DNA of 64,000 nucleotides from Bacillus bingmayongensis (GTDB lineage: Bacteria; Bacillota; Bacilli; Bacillales; Bacillaceae_G). Made by a program: the position numbers and the translations under genes. This document shows, one piece after another, positions 40,655 to 49,495 of this stretch. Each line of letters starts with the position of its first letter. Within the stretch, counting starts at the first letter, position 1. The stretch is taken from assembly GCF_000299035.1 (NCBI RefSeq), contig NZ_JH921517.1, positions 1,291,317 to 1,355,316 of the forward strand. Direction: 5' to 3'. The notes under the pieces were generated by a model. It saw only the letters and a program-made list of their open reading frames with translations, did no database searches and had not been told where the DNA came from.

Positions 40655-41434
40655 ATGGGATACTTTGTTACTATAGAGCCAGGTGTGAATTTATATATAG
40701 AAGATATTAACCCGGGGGGAAATAAGACCATCGTTTTTTTACATGGTTGGCCGTTAAGCCATAAACAGTTTGAATATCAGTTTAATGTTCTTCCTGCTAT
40801 GGGTTACCGCTGTATTGGTTTAGACTGGAGGGGCTTTGGTAATTCGGATAAACCAATGAGTGGCTATACTTTTAACAGACTTGCAGATGATATCCGCAAA
40901 GTAGTTGATACACTTCAATTAAACAATTTTACTCTCGCGGGTCACTCTACCGGTGGGGCTATCGCAATTCGATATATGTCTCGTCACAATGGTTTTGGGG
41001 TATCAAAGCTTGTCCTTATTGATGCGGCCGCTCCAACTGGATTTACACCAGAAACGGCTAATGAATTTCTTAAGGAGACCCTAAATGACCGCCCAAAGAT
41101 GATGCAGAGAGTAACAGATACCTTTTTCTTTCAGTATATAACTAAACCATTCTCGGACTGGTTTTTGCAAATGGGATTACAAGCAGCAAGTTGGTCGACA
41201 GCTGCTATTATAGTTACATTAAGAGATGAGAATCTGCATGCGGATCTTCCAAAAATTAATGTACCTACTTTAATCATTCACGGCATTCATGATAAAGTCA
41301 TCCCATTTGCACAGGCCCTCGAGCTAAACCAAAAAATAAGAAATTCACAGCTAGTCCCGTTTCAATATAGTGGGCATGGCCCTTTCTGGGAAGAACGTCA
41401 CAAGTTTAACCAGCTATTAACAAAATTTATTTAG
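40655..41434 (+). CDS. Alpha/beta hydrolase (non-heme chloroperoxidase/esterase type)
   Basis: A 259-residue alpha/beta hydrolase. The oxyanion stretch is LHGWPLSHKQFEYQ, followed by DWRGFGNSDKP. The nucleophile Ser98 sits in AGHSTGG, the acid is the Asp in GIHDKVIP and the catalytic histidine is in YSGHGPFWEE. The pattern resembles cofactor-free haloperoxidases and arylesterases. No natural substrate can be named. ATG 40655 follows GGGAGGAATC. The gene is alone, with a terminator at 41468. Confidence 0.88.
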   Translation: MGYFVTIEPGVNLYIEDINPGGNKTIVFLHGWPLSHKQFEYQFNVLPAMGYRCIGLDWRGFGNSDKPMSGYTFNRLADDIRKVVDTLQLNNFTLAGHSTGGAIAIRYMSRHNGFGVSKLVLIDAAAPTGFTPETANEFLKETLNDRPKMMQRVTDTFFFQYITKPFSDWFLQMGLQAASWSTAAIIVTLRDENLHADLPKINVPTLIIHGIHDKVIPFAQALELNQKIRNSQLVPFQYSGHGPFWEERHKFNQLLTKFI

Positions 41435-42006
41435 TTGAAAATTAAAATTATTCAAATAAGCGGATTGAAGGATTGCTTAATAGTCTTATCCTTTTATAGG
41501 TAGTAAAATTTTTGCTCTACTTAATAAGCTCGATTGATTATTCAAACGATAAGGGGGCGATGCATTAATAAGGTATCGTCTTTTTTGGTTGATTAACGAA
41601 GCAGATTGTGAAGTATTGTTCTTAAAGTAACAGGTGTGTTAGTTCAACAAAACAAAGTAAAGAACACCAATCTAATTCATAAAAAATTATTCCGATAAAC
41701 ATATTCAGTGATTATTTATTTAAAAAAGGATATATTATTATTTGGACGGGCTGCGTTGAAGACATGTAGTTATAGTGGGAGGTTAGATTTTATAATATTT
41801 TTTCACTTTACTATTGATAAGATCCTTTATGCTTAGAAATAGCTTTTGCTAATTTAGGAGTTCCAAAAGTCTGATATGATCGTGTAATAAAATATAAATT
41901 TCAAACAATTATTTTTGCCCCGTCTTAAAAGTAGACGGGGTTATATGTATTTGAGGGTTAGAAAACTAACAAATGTACTTATAATTCATAAGAGTAAATA
42001 TTTTCT
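41435..42006. other. Intergenic region with three hairpins, no gene recognised
   Basis: aaggat/atcctt (41468-41473, 41488-41493) then tttta is the terminator of the hydrolase gene. ggcgatgc/gtatcgtc (41556-41563, 41573-41580, two G-U pairs) then tttttt is a second terminator-like hairpin. ccccgtct/agacgggg (41918-41925, 41933-41940) is a compact stem without T-run. Between them I see no supported coding frame. Confidence 0.5.
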
Positions 42007-42035
42007 AAATATATACTTGAATGAAGTATATATTT
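42007..42035. promoter_or_regulatory. PadR operator palindrome
   Basis: aaatatatact (42007-42017) and agtatatattt (42025-42035) are perfect 11-bp arms with a 7-bp spacer, 16 bp ahead of the padR-type start codon. It resembles the ATAT-rich inverted repeats bound by PadR regulators and would also cover the -10 region, so autorepression is expected. Confidence 0.65.
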
Positions 42036-42051
42036 TTGTTAAATTTATCCT

Positions 42052-42393
42052 ATGGATAGAACAAGTTTAATTAAAGGTCATTTAGAGATGTGTGTGTTAT
42101 CTATTTTGTCAAAGGAAAAAAGTTATGGATATGAAATTATGAAGGAGTTAGAAAAACACAATTTAAAACTGAAAGGAGTAGGAAGTATTTATCCCATTTT
42201 GACTAAGCTTAAAGATCAGGAATGGGTTCATACTTACCGTGAAATAACAGAAAGCGGTAAGGTTAGAGTTTATTATGAAATTAATGGAAAAGGGGAAGTG
42301 TATCTTCAGAAAAAAATCAACGAGTGGTTGGAGTTACAAAAGGATATAAAATCCCTACTGCAAAGTGGTTCGAAAGGAGAACGTTTAGAATGA
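42052..42393 (+). CDS. PadR family transcriptional regulator
   Basis: A 113-residue PadR-type winged-helix protein: LIKGHLEMCVLSILSKEKSYGYEIM, then SIYPILTKLKDQEWVHTY and a C-terminal dimerisation helix. No Shine-Dalgarno sequence precedes ATG 42052 (aaatttatcct), so the mRNA may have a very short or no leader. A perfect palindrome lies just upstream. It overlaps the next gene by 4 bp and heads a three-gene operon with a membrane protein and an exported serine hydrolase. Confidence 0.88.
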   Translation: MDRTSLIKGHLEMCVLSILSKEKSYGYEIMKELEKHNLKLKGVGSIYPILTKLKDQEWVHTYREITESGKVRVYYEINGKGEVYLQKKINEWLELQKDIKSLLQSGSKGERLE

Positions 42394-42902
42394 AAATGAA
42401 ATTGAGCAAGGAGGAAACACAATTTTTAAACGAAATTCTCGAAGAGTTAAAACAATACAAAATAAGTTCAAAGAACAGAAAAATCATTAAGCAGCAGCTT
42501 TTAGAACATATTCAAGAATGTCGTGAACACGGCCAAGATAGTCTAAATGATTTAGGAGATACAACAATATTTATTAAAGATTTTTTAGAAATGAATGAAA
42601 TAGATCTTCATTCTGAAATAAAACAGATACGAAAATCAAAAAATAGAATAGGAATTTTATTTGTGATTGGATTCCTTACTTCAATTGTTACCTACCTCAC
42701 TTCACAACTCATATTATCTATGATTTTAACAGAATCATTTAACCCACTACATACTAATAATTCGTTTGACTATAATATTTTGTATCAGATAGCAGATAAT
42801 TCTTGGTGGAACTCTCTGTTAATGATTACTAGCATTTCTATTGCCGTACTAATTTCCACGCTGGTAGTGTTTTATATAAGAAAAGTAAATATAAGTAGGT
42901 GA
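42390..42902 (+). CDS. PadR-associated membrane protein (HAAS/DUF1700-like)
   Basis: A 170-residue protein. The soluble N-terminal half (MKMKLSKEETQFLNEILEEL, QQLLEHIQECREHGQDSLND) has the helical pattern of the HAAS domain found in PadR-linked membrane proteins. Two membrane segments follow at about 89-110 and 141-163. Such proteins are thought to work with PadR regulators in envelope stress or antimicrobial responses, without a known mechanism. It overlaps padR by 4 bp (ATGA) and ends inside the start region of the serine hydrolase gene. Confidence 0.7.
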   Translation: MKMKLSKEETQFLNEILEELKQYKISSKNRKIIKQQLLEHIQECREHGQDSLNDLGDTTIFIKDFLEMNEIDLHSEIKQIRKSKNRIGILFVIGFLTSIVTYLTSQLILSMILTESFNPLHTNNSFDYNILYQIADNSWWNSLLMITSISIAVLISTLVVFYIRKVNISR

Positions 42903-42910
42903 AAGTTAAT

Positions 42911-44359
42911 ATGAAAATACTAAAATTCATGGTCATTTTTATATGCTTATTATGGAGTGCAGTTATATTATTTCTACCAGCCTCGAAAGTCTCCGCAGAA
43001 AAAGATATTAAGAATACTCTAGACAACTATGTAGAAACCTTTTTAGAAGAACATCAAATTCCAGGAGCCTCTATTGCTATTGTTCATGAAAATGATTTAT
43101 TTTATGCTAAAGCATGGGGTGTAACGGGAGAAGATGAGGAAAAAGTGACCACTGAAACTCCCTTTACAATAGGATCGATAAGTAAATCATTAACAGGTCT
43201 AGCCATAATGAAATTAATTGAAGAAGGTACTGTTCACCTAGAAGATCCAGTCAAAAAATATATTCCGTGGTTTACACTTAAAGATAAAGAAGCAACATCC
43301 AAAATAACAATTAAACATTTACTTACCCATTCAAGTGGAATCAGTACTTATTCGGGTTTATCAATATCAGATAAAGAATCTAAAGGTTTCAATGCTATAA
43401 AGGATAATGTAAAAAGTCTATCAAACGTTAAGCTTACTGCTTCACCTGGAGAAAAGCATCAATATAGTAATGCGAATTTCTTAATTCTTGGTGCTCTCAT
43501 TGAAGAAATTACCAATCAAACGTATTCTGAATACATGGAGCAACAAGTATTTGTACCGTTAGGCATGAAAAATGCAGCAGCTGATAATGATACTGCGTAT
43601 AAAAAAGGATATGTAGCTGGCTATCAGTCATGGTTTGGAATCCCTCGGAAAAGTTCGGTAACTTATGATAATGGAGGAGCACCATATGGGTACATAACGG
43701 CAAGTGCAGAAGATATGATTCAATACATAAAATTCCTTGGCCGACAAGAGAATGACAATTTTTTAACTGAAAACACGATGAATCTTTATGTATCATCGCA
43801 TGTTCAAACGGGTGAAACCCGCTACTACGGCTTAGGGGTAAGAATTACAAATCCAGATTCTGAGGAGAAAATGATCTGGCATTCAGGTTCAACCCCTGAT
43901 TCACATGCAGAAATGTTTTTTATACCGAAAACGGGTTGGGGTGGCGTGATTCTCACCAATAAAAATCATATTCTGGAAGAAGAGGCGCTTTCCTATTTGA
44001 AGCAAGGTATTATAAATATAATAAATGGAGATGAACCAGTTGATATACCTTCAAATACTCCAATTATTCAACTGGTTACACTAGGGATAATTTGCTTACT
44101 TTGTATAACGCTCATTTATCTGTTGGTAAAGATGAGATCAAAAAAAATTCGTAAAAGAAGTATATGGTACATTTCCGGTACCATTTTCTTAGTGCTATCT
44201 ATTGCTACAATTCCGGCACTAATTTATAGTACGGATTCTCCATGGCATGCGATTTATGTGTTTTCTCCAGATTTAGCTTATTTATCAATTGGAGTAGTTA
44301 TCCTGTTTGCACTTAATGGATTGTTTTCTATCATCATTGCTTATAAACAAAATTTATAA
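42911..44359 (+). CDS. Serine hydrolase of the class C beta-lactamase family with C-terminal membrane domain
   Basis: A 482-residue exported protein. A signal peptide or anchor spans about 1-28. The beta-lactamase/PBP4* domain follows with the SxxK motif in IGSISKSLTG (Ser89, Lys92), the YxN motif in HQYSNANF (Tyr184) and an HSG motif in WHSGSTPD. Four membrane segments lie in the last 110 residues. Such proteins act as D-amino-acid peptidases or esterases on the outer face; this is not evidence of a drug-resistance enzyme. ATG 42911 is well spaced from AGGTG; a GTG at 42899 is an alternative. It is the third gene of the PadR operon. Confidence 0.85.
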   Translation: MKILKFMVIFICLLWSAVILFLPASKVSAEKDIKNTLDNYVETFLEEHQIPGASIAIVHENDLFYAKAWGVTGEDEEKVTTETPFTIGSISKSLTGLAIMKLIEEGTVHLEDPVKKYIPWFTLKDKEATSKITIKHLLTHSSGISTYSGLSISDKESKGFNAIKDNVKSLSNVKLTASPGEKHQYSNANFLILGALIEEITNQTYSEYMEQQVFVPLGMKNAAADNDTAYKKGYVAGYQSWFGIPRKSSVTYDNGGAPYGYITASAEDMIQYIKFLGRQENDNFLTENTMNLYVSSHVQTGETRYYGLGVRITNPDSEEKMIWHSGSTPDSHAEMFFIPKTGWGGVILTNKNHILEEEALSYLKQGIINIINGDEPVDIPSNTPIIQLVTLGIICLLCITLIYLLVKMRSKKIRKRSIWYISGTIFLVLSIATIPALIYSTDSPWHAIYVFSPDLAYLSIGVVILFALNGLFSIIIAYKQNL

Positions 44360-44411
44360 GTAAAATATTTTAGTAGTTAAATATCAAATCATATAAAGGT
44401 GGTACATAATA

Positions 44412-44879
44412 ATGGATCTTACATTCAAATTAGAGAAAACTTGTTTCAACTATCGGGTCGGTGCAATATGCAAACATAATAATAAAATGTTAATGATTCA
44501 AAATGAAGGGGAAGATTTCTGGTACATACCAGGCGGACGGGTACAGATGCTAGAAAGTAGTGAATCGGCAGTGAAAAGAGAACTTAGAGAAGAACTTGGG
44601 GTAGATGTGGATGTGGTGAGACTGCTATGGACAGCTGAAAATTTCTTTACATATGATTCGCATCAGTTCCATGAAATTAGTTTTTATTATGAAGTGAATT
44701 TGCTTGAGCAGCCTGCAAAGGGAGAGAATTCTTTCATTCTTGAAGAGGATGGCAGAAGGTATGTATTTCAATGGGTGCCAGTAGAGCGAATAAGTGAATA
44801 TAACTTGAAACCGGATTTTCTAAAAGATAAAGTGAAGGATTTGCCTATTCATATTGAACATATTGTTAGGAATGAATAA
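44412..44879 (+). CDS. Nudix hydrolase
   Basis: A 155-residue Nudix protein. The Nudix box is GGRVQMLESSESAVKREL followed by REELG (about residues 45-67), with all catalytic glutamates present. The substrate-binding strands contain NEGEDFWYIPGG and YEVNLLEQP. It hydrolyses nucleoside diphosphates linked to another moiety; the substrate is unknown. ATG 44412 follows AAAGGTGGT. It stands by itself. Confidence 0.88.
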   Translation: MDLTFKLEKTCFNYRVGAICKHNNKMLMIQNEGEDFWYIPGGRVQMLESSESAVKRELREELGVDVDVVRLLWTAENFFTYDSHQFHEISFYYEVNLLEQPAKGENSFILEEDGRRYVFQWVPVERISEYNLKPDFLKDKVKDLPIHIEHIVRNE

Positions 44880-45046
44880 GAAAAGATAGGAAGATGGGAA
44901 TTAAGACGTTACGTGTAATTTATAAGGTTATTATGGTAAAAGAACCAATAGAAGTATAAGTTTGTAAATTTTGTATAAAAGCATTATTCCTGAATATAGA
45001 GTTATAGTATGATAGAAGAGAAGCACAAGAAAAATGGGGGAATACT

Positions 45047-46030
45047 ATGATTACATTGCAGCAGAAGCTGGAGCAATACACACGTATATATGCACAGTTA
45101 AAAGGGGAACTAAAGTGGAAAACTAGTGATTCTCGGATAGGGATGATGATTGCCGCTATGTATGCAGGAAGCGATAAACCGTTTGATCTTGAACGTTTTT
45201 TAGAAATTAGTAGTTATGTCAAGGATCAGGTAGGAATATTTTCATACTTAAAGTCTTATCATCGCTTTGTGGTTGCGGCAACATTAGATATTCACTTTAC
45301 GCATTACAAAAAAGCCTTTCAGCAGTTTCTAGACTTATATGAACGTTTGGTCGCTGGCGGCTTTAGCCGGAGTATATTTACTTATCTGGCAGCAGCTGTA
45401 CTTTTAACAGAAGACAATGGACAGCATGACACACGCATTCAGCGGTCGATGCAAGTATATAAACGCATGAAAGAGGATCACTTCTTTCTTACAGGCACAA
45501 ATGATTACCCGCTCGCTGTTTTGCTAGCAGGACAATCAGAGAAAGTAGAGACACTTATGGGCCGGGTGGAACGTCTCTATCAGAAGCTGGCGGCAGCTGG
45601 TATGCGGAAAGGGAATGATCTTCAATTTTTAAGTCATATTCTTTCTCTAAAGAAGGATGTCAGTGAAGATATTTTAGTAGCACGTTATACAAACATATGG
45701 AACCTGCTAAAGCAAGAAAAGGTAAAAGTGAAGCAGATGCATTATCCGGCTGTCGGGTTATTAACGTTGCTTGAGGATGGAGAGAAAGAGGTTCATTCTA
45801 TTCGAGCATTCATTGAAAAATTGCAGGGTGATAAGCTATTCCGCTGGCATACGGCCGCAAATATTCTTATTGCGATCCAACTGTTCGTAAGTCAGAAAGG
45901 TACGGAAAGTCATGCTGCCAACACAGGATTACAAACAATGATAGAGGTCCTCATACAAGCGCAGCAGGCAGCTATGATAGCAGCAATTACTGCTTCCTCT
46001 GCAGCAGCTTCTGCCAGCAGTAGTTCATAA
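45047..46030 (+). CDS. DUF4003 family protein
   Basis: A 327-residue, mostly helical soluble protein of the DUF4003 family. It begins TLQQKLEQYTRIYAQLKGEL, followed by MMIAAMYAGSDKPFDLERFL, and continues with repeated helical pairs (YTNIWNLLKQEKVKVKQMHY, LTLLEDGEKEVHSI). The C-terminus is low-complexity: QAQQAAMIAAITASSAAASA, then a run of serines. The function of the family is unknown. ATG 45047 follows ATGGGGGAA. No partner gene in the operon sense. Confidence 0.8.
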   Translation: MITLQQKLEQYTRIYAQLKGELKWKTSDSRIGMMIAAMYAGSDKPFDLERFLEISSYVKDQVGIFSYLKSYHRFVVAATLDIHFTHYKKAFQQFLDLYERLVAGGFSRSIFTYLAAAVLLTEDNGQHDTRIQRSMQVYKRMKEDHFFLTGTNDYPLAVLLAGQSEKVETLMGRVERLYQKLAAAGMRKGNDLQFLSHILSLKKDVSEDILVARYTNIWNLLKQEKVKVKQMHYPAVGLLTLLEDGEKEVHSIRAFIEKLQGDKLFRWHTAANILIAIQLFVSQKGTESHAANTGLQTMIEVLIQAQQAAMIAAITASSAAASASSSS

Positions 46031-46556
46031 CGTGCAAATTGCTGTATGAATGCAAGTGAATCGTCGCTATTTTTAAGATTTTCTAAAAAGGGTTACATAA
46101 ATCATACTTAACTAAGAAGTCGATTGTCTGCTGATAATCGACTTCTTAGTCTATGTTAAATTAATAAGGTAAGCGTCAAATCATAAGTGTAAATTAGATG
46201 AGGCGTCCACACCAATTTTATCGAAAGATGTTAAATCACCAAAAAAGTGTTTACATTTTTAGGAAGTTGTATGTCGGTTTCATATAAGTGAAGTAAGTAT
46301 AAGAAATGCTATCCAATAACCTTTTCTAGTATCCCTCTATCATTTACAGCTCCTGTTAATAATAAAATCTTTTATTCTTAAAAAAAACATAAACTTCAAT
46401 AATACGAAAGATAATAAACAAATATATATTTATAAAATTATAATATATTATATGGTGTTTTTTTCTATACTTTATAAAAGAAACATTACAATTGTCAATT
46501 TTATTACAATCATCAGTTTTCGGTCGTTAGCACATTACAAAATGGAGGTTGTTAAA
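46031..46556. other. Intergenic region, 526 bp, with a long palindrome
   Basis: Perfect 15-bp arms actaagaagtcgatt (46111-46125) and aatcgacttcttagt (46136-46150), 10-nt loop, no T-run. It may be the terminator of the DUF4003 gene or a repeat. The rest is very AT-rich with no supported frame. Confidence 0.45.
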
Positions 46557-47660
46557 ATGAGTGTAAACGTAGAACAAGTTAGATTGGCAAATGATGAGGA
46601 AACTTATAGAAAATTAAATATTCATCCTACAGAACCGCAGCCAAAAGAGGATGGCATGCGCACAGACGGAAGGAAGGGTTCTTTTGAGTGGTGGTATACT
46701 GATGCCGAATTTGAGGACGGAACAACTGTAGTGACTACCTTCTACACCAAAAATCACTTTGATGTTCTTGGACCAGCATGGCCTACAGTCCAAATTGATA
46801 TTACACATCCTGATGGCACCAAAACCCTTATGTCTTCTCAAGAGGCTAAAGGCAGCAGGCTTAACGCTAAAAAAGATATTTGTGATGTCAATATCAACAA
46901 ATCCTATCTCAAATACCAAGATGGACAATATATCCTTCATTTTGAAGAAGGATATATTAAATATCATGCTGTAATGACGTCAAAATTACCGATGTGGCGT
47001 CCAAACACCGGTCATTGGTTCTACGGAGACCAAGATGAGCACTTCTTTGCATGGTTTATTGCTCAACCATCCGCGACAATCAAAGCTACTTTGACTATTG
47101 GTGATAAAATGATTCAATTAAATGGGACTGGTTACCATGATCATAACTGGGGCAATATCGGCATGGAGAAATTGATGAATCATTGGTATTGGGGAAGAGC
47201 TAAAGTTGATGGTTTTGACATCATTGCTTGCGACATTATTGCTGAGAAGAATTATAACTACAAAAGGTTACCTGTGTTTATGTTAGCCAAAGATGGAAAA
47301 ATAATATCGGACGATCAATCTCTTACTAAAATTCAGAGAGAAAATATTATAGAACATCCCGAAACTAAAAAGTTTATGGATAACCATTTAATATACCTTC
47401 AACCTATTTCAAGGTTTGAGTCTTATACAGTAGAATTTATTAGAAATAGGGATATTGTTTCAATAAGTTTATTAGACAATTTGGATTCTACTCAGGCTTT
47501 GATAGCCAAAAAGTCAGGGGCTAACCCTACCTATACTCGTATCTTAGGGGATGTTCACCTGACTCATGAATTGAATGGTGTGAAAAAAATTTATAAAGCT
47601 GAGGGTTTATGGGATCAAATGTTCTTCGGGAATAATAAATATGCTATCATCAACAATTAG
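46557..47660 (+). CDS. CrtC/AttH-like lipocalin-fold protein (carotenoid hydratase-like family)
   Basis: A 367-residue protein without signal peptide. The family marks are GSFEWWYTDAEFEDGTTVV near residues 44-62, GHWFYGDQDEHFFAWFI, GTGYHDHNWGN and WYWGRAKVDGFDIIACD. These are shared by hydroxyneurosporene synthase (CrtC) and AttH-type proteins, which have two lipocalin-like barrels and add water to isoprenoids or hydrolyse unknown esters. No carotenoid genes lie nearby, so the function is open. I start at ATG 46557 behind TGGAGGT; an ATG at 46452 has no box. Confidence 0.75.
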   Translation: MSVNVEQVRLANDEETYRKLNIHPTEPQPKEDGMRTDGRKGSFEWWYTDAEFEDGTTVVTTFYTKNHFDVLGPAWPTVQIDITHPDGTKTLMSSQEAKGSRLNAKKDICDVNINKSYLKYQDGQYILHFEEGYIKYHAVMTSKLPMWRPNTGHWFYGDQDEHFFAWFIAQPSATIKATLTIGDKMIQLNGTGYHDHNWGNIGMEKLMNHWYWGRAKVDGFDIIACDIIAEKNYNYKRLPVFMLAKDGKIISDDQSLTKIQRENIIEHPETKKFMDNHLIYLQPISRFESYTVEFIRNRDIVSISLLDNLDSTQALIAKKSGANPTYTRILGDVHLTHELNGVKKIYKAEGLWDQMFFGNNKYAIINN

Positions 47661-47765
47661 CTAAGAGACGATTAATAGCTTCACTTTTCACTAATAATTT
47701 GCACAAGATCAGACTGTTTACAAAAACTGTTTTTTTGAGCTTATCTGGATAGAGCGCTCTTTTTA

Positions 47766-48098
47766 TTTCCTGTTTGTGAAGTTTCGGAATACGAGTTGAA
47801 AGCAAATTGGTTTCTACTATTATGCCAGTCATACTATGGGTTAGTTCCTGAAGATGAAGTATCAAATTTCTGTGAATATGATTGGGGCATTATCGAGGAA
47901 TTAGATGAATCCATTAAAATTGATGTAAATTCAACTTTGGGCTTCTTTTCAAACGGAATGGGTGCTTATGTAGCAATTAATGGTGAGAATTGTATAAATG
48001 AAAATTCAACTTTGTGGTTTAAAAATAAGCCACCTAAGTACAATGTAAATTTCTAGGATGTTGTCGATGAATGGGTAGTAATTGGTTTTCAAGTATAA
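47766..48098 (+). pseudogene. SUKH (SMI1/KNR4)-like protein remnant with nonsense codon
   Basis: An open frame without start codon encodes YYGLVPEDEVSNFCEYDW and STLGFFSNGMGAYVAINGEN, a late part of SMI1/KNR4-type (SUKH) proteins, often immunity proteins against polymorphic toxins. TAG at 48054-48056 interrupts ...KYNVNF-stop-DVVDEWVVIGFQ; a tryptophan codon TGG is the likely original, and the frame then runs to TAA 48096-48098. The N-terminal half is missing. No toxin gene is visible beside it. Family assignment is from memory of the pattern. Confidence 0.5.
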
Positions 48099-48299
48099 TC
48101 TCTACTTAGTTACGATACTTTAAACGTCCCGATGAAATTCTCTGTTTTGGCCATCGGTAATGTTCCGGTTAAAGAAAAGAAATTTATAATTTGAGCGAAA
48201 GGATTAAACCTCTTTGTAAAAGCAAAGAGGTTTAATTTTTTATTATCGACAAAAAATAAACAAAAAGATTGCATTATAAATTCTAATCGGGTATATTAA
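48099..48299. other. Intergenic, with strong terminator
   Basis: ttaaacctctttg (48204-48216) and caaagaggtttaa (48223-48235), followed by a run of T, form a clear rho-independent terminator. A short frame at about 48128-48193 has no recognisable product. Confidence 0.6.
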
Positions 48300-48326
48300 T
48301 TGATGTATCAATTATTGATATATCAA
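48300..48326. promoter_or_regulatory. Twin MarR operator boxes
   Basis: ttgatgtatcaa (48300-48311) and ttgatatatcaa (48315-48326), near-identical and individually palindromic (the second perfectly), repeat with a 15-bp period just upstream of the MarR gene. Such spacing, about one and a half helical turns, is usual for MarR dimers binding in tandem. Confidence 0.7.
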
Positions 48327-48361
48327 TTAATTATATAATGCCTTTGCAAAGGAGGGGTAAA

Positions 48362-48790
48362 TTGACAAGTTCATGCTCAAAGGAAGCGATTATTTTATAT
48401 AAATTACACTTTCTTAATAAAGAAGTGAGTTCAAAGTTTGAAGGTTGTACAGGTATGAGCCAATCTAGGCTTGAGCTTATACTTCAGTTATATGAAGTAG
48501 ATGAAATTAGTCAAAAAGCACTTCAAAAAGAAGTGAATATTGATAACGCAGCGATTACGCGGCATTTAAAGCAACTTGAAGCAAATGGAATGATTACAAG
48601 ACGTAAAAATCCAGATGATAACAGGATTACTTTAGTCTCTCTTACGAAAGATGGCCGAAATAAAATTCATGCCTTTCAAGAGGAGAAAGAGCGTTTTGCA
48701 GCTTCAGCGCTAAAAGGTTTAAGTGAGGAAGAGCGTGATAACCTTTTAAATATGTTAAATCGCATTCAAGAAAATATAAAAGAAGTTTAA
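48362..48790 (+). CDS. MarR family transcriptional regulator
   Basis: A 142-residue MarR protein. The winged helix is QKALQKEVNIDNAAITRHLKQ, then LEANGMITRRKNPDDNRITL is the wing; N- and C-terminal helices form the dimer. Two cysteines (Cys5 near the start and Cys28 in FEGCTGMSQ) could sense oxidants or disulfide stress, as in HypR/OhrR relatives. I start at TTG 48362 after AAAGGAGGG. It is followed by a nitroreductase and an ABM-type monooxygenase gene, so it likely controls a redox or quinone detoxification operon and itself through the twin boxes. Confidence 0.88.
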   Translation: MTSSCSKEAIILYKLHFLNKEVSSKFEGCTGMSQSRLELILQLYEVDEISQKALQKEVNIDNAAITRHLKQLEANGMITRRKNPDDNRITLVSLTKDGRNKIHAFQEEKERFAASALKGLSEEERDNLLNMLNRIQENIKEV

Positions 48791-48819
48791 ATATGAGATA
48801 ACAAAAGGAGAATACACCT

Positions 48820-49458
48820 ATGAGTAACGTAACAAAAACAAATGACTTTACAGAAATTCTGACAGGACGTCGTTCGATTCGTAAATACGATACATCTGTA
48901 AAAATTAGTAAAGAAGAAATGACAGAAATTCTGACAGAGGCAACACTTGCACCGTCTTCAGTTAATATGCAGCCATGGCGCTTTCTTGTAATTGATAGTG
49001 CGGAAGGAAAAGCAACGCTTGCACCACTTGCGAAATTTAATCAACTTCAAGTAGAAACATCATCAGCCATGATTGCTGTATTTGGTGATTTACAAAACTT
49101 TGATAATGCGGAAGAGATTTATGGTACAGCAGTTGAACGTGGTTACATGCCAGCTGAAGTGAAAGAAGATCAAATGGGGAAACTTTCAGCTTATTTCTCT
49201 ACAGTTACACCGGAAGTGATGAAAGATACAGTTTTAATTGATGGTGGTCTTGCGGCTATGCAACTTATGTTGGCGGCTCGCGCTCATGGATACGACACAT
49301 GTCCAATTGGTGGTTTTGAGAAAGATAAAATTGCAGAAGCATTCGGATTAGAGAAAGACCGCTATGTACCAGTTATGTTGATTTCAATTGGAAAAGCAGC
49401 TGATAGTGGATACAAATCAGTTCGTTTACCGATTGATAAAATTGCTCAGTGGAAGTAA
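48820..49458 (+). CDS. Nitroreductase family protein
   Basis: A 212-residue FMN-dependent reductase. GRRSIRKYD near the N-terminus binds the FMN phosphate. LAPSSVNMQPWRF and LAARAHGYDTCPIGGFEK are the other family boxes. These enzymes reduce nitro compounds, quinones or disulfides with NAD(P)H. The position behind a MarR regulator agrees with a role in electrophile detoxification. ATG 48820 follows AAAGGAG. Confidence 0.9.
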   Translation: MSNVTKTNDFTEILTGRRSIRKYDTSVKISKEEMTEILTEATLAPSSVNMQPWRFLVIDSAEGKATLAPLAKFNQLQVETSSAMIAVFGDLQNFDNAEEIYGTAVERGYMPAEVKEDQMGKLSAYFSTVTPEVMKDTVLIDGGLAAMQLMLAARAHGYDTCPIGGFEKDKIAEAFGLEKDRYVPVMLISIGKAADSGYKSVRLPIDKIAQWK

Positions 49459-49495
49459 TTTTATAAAGACACGTAGAATATGAGGGGGAAACAAT

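Noticed and set aside
42911-44359. Serine hydrolase as a beta-lactamase resistance gene
   Set aside because: It belongs to the broad class C-like hydrolase family with extra membrane helices; sequence does not support drug resistance.
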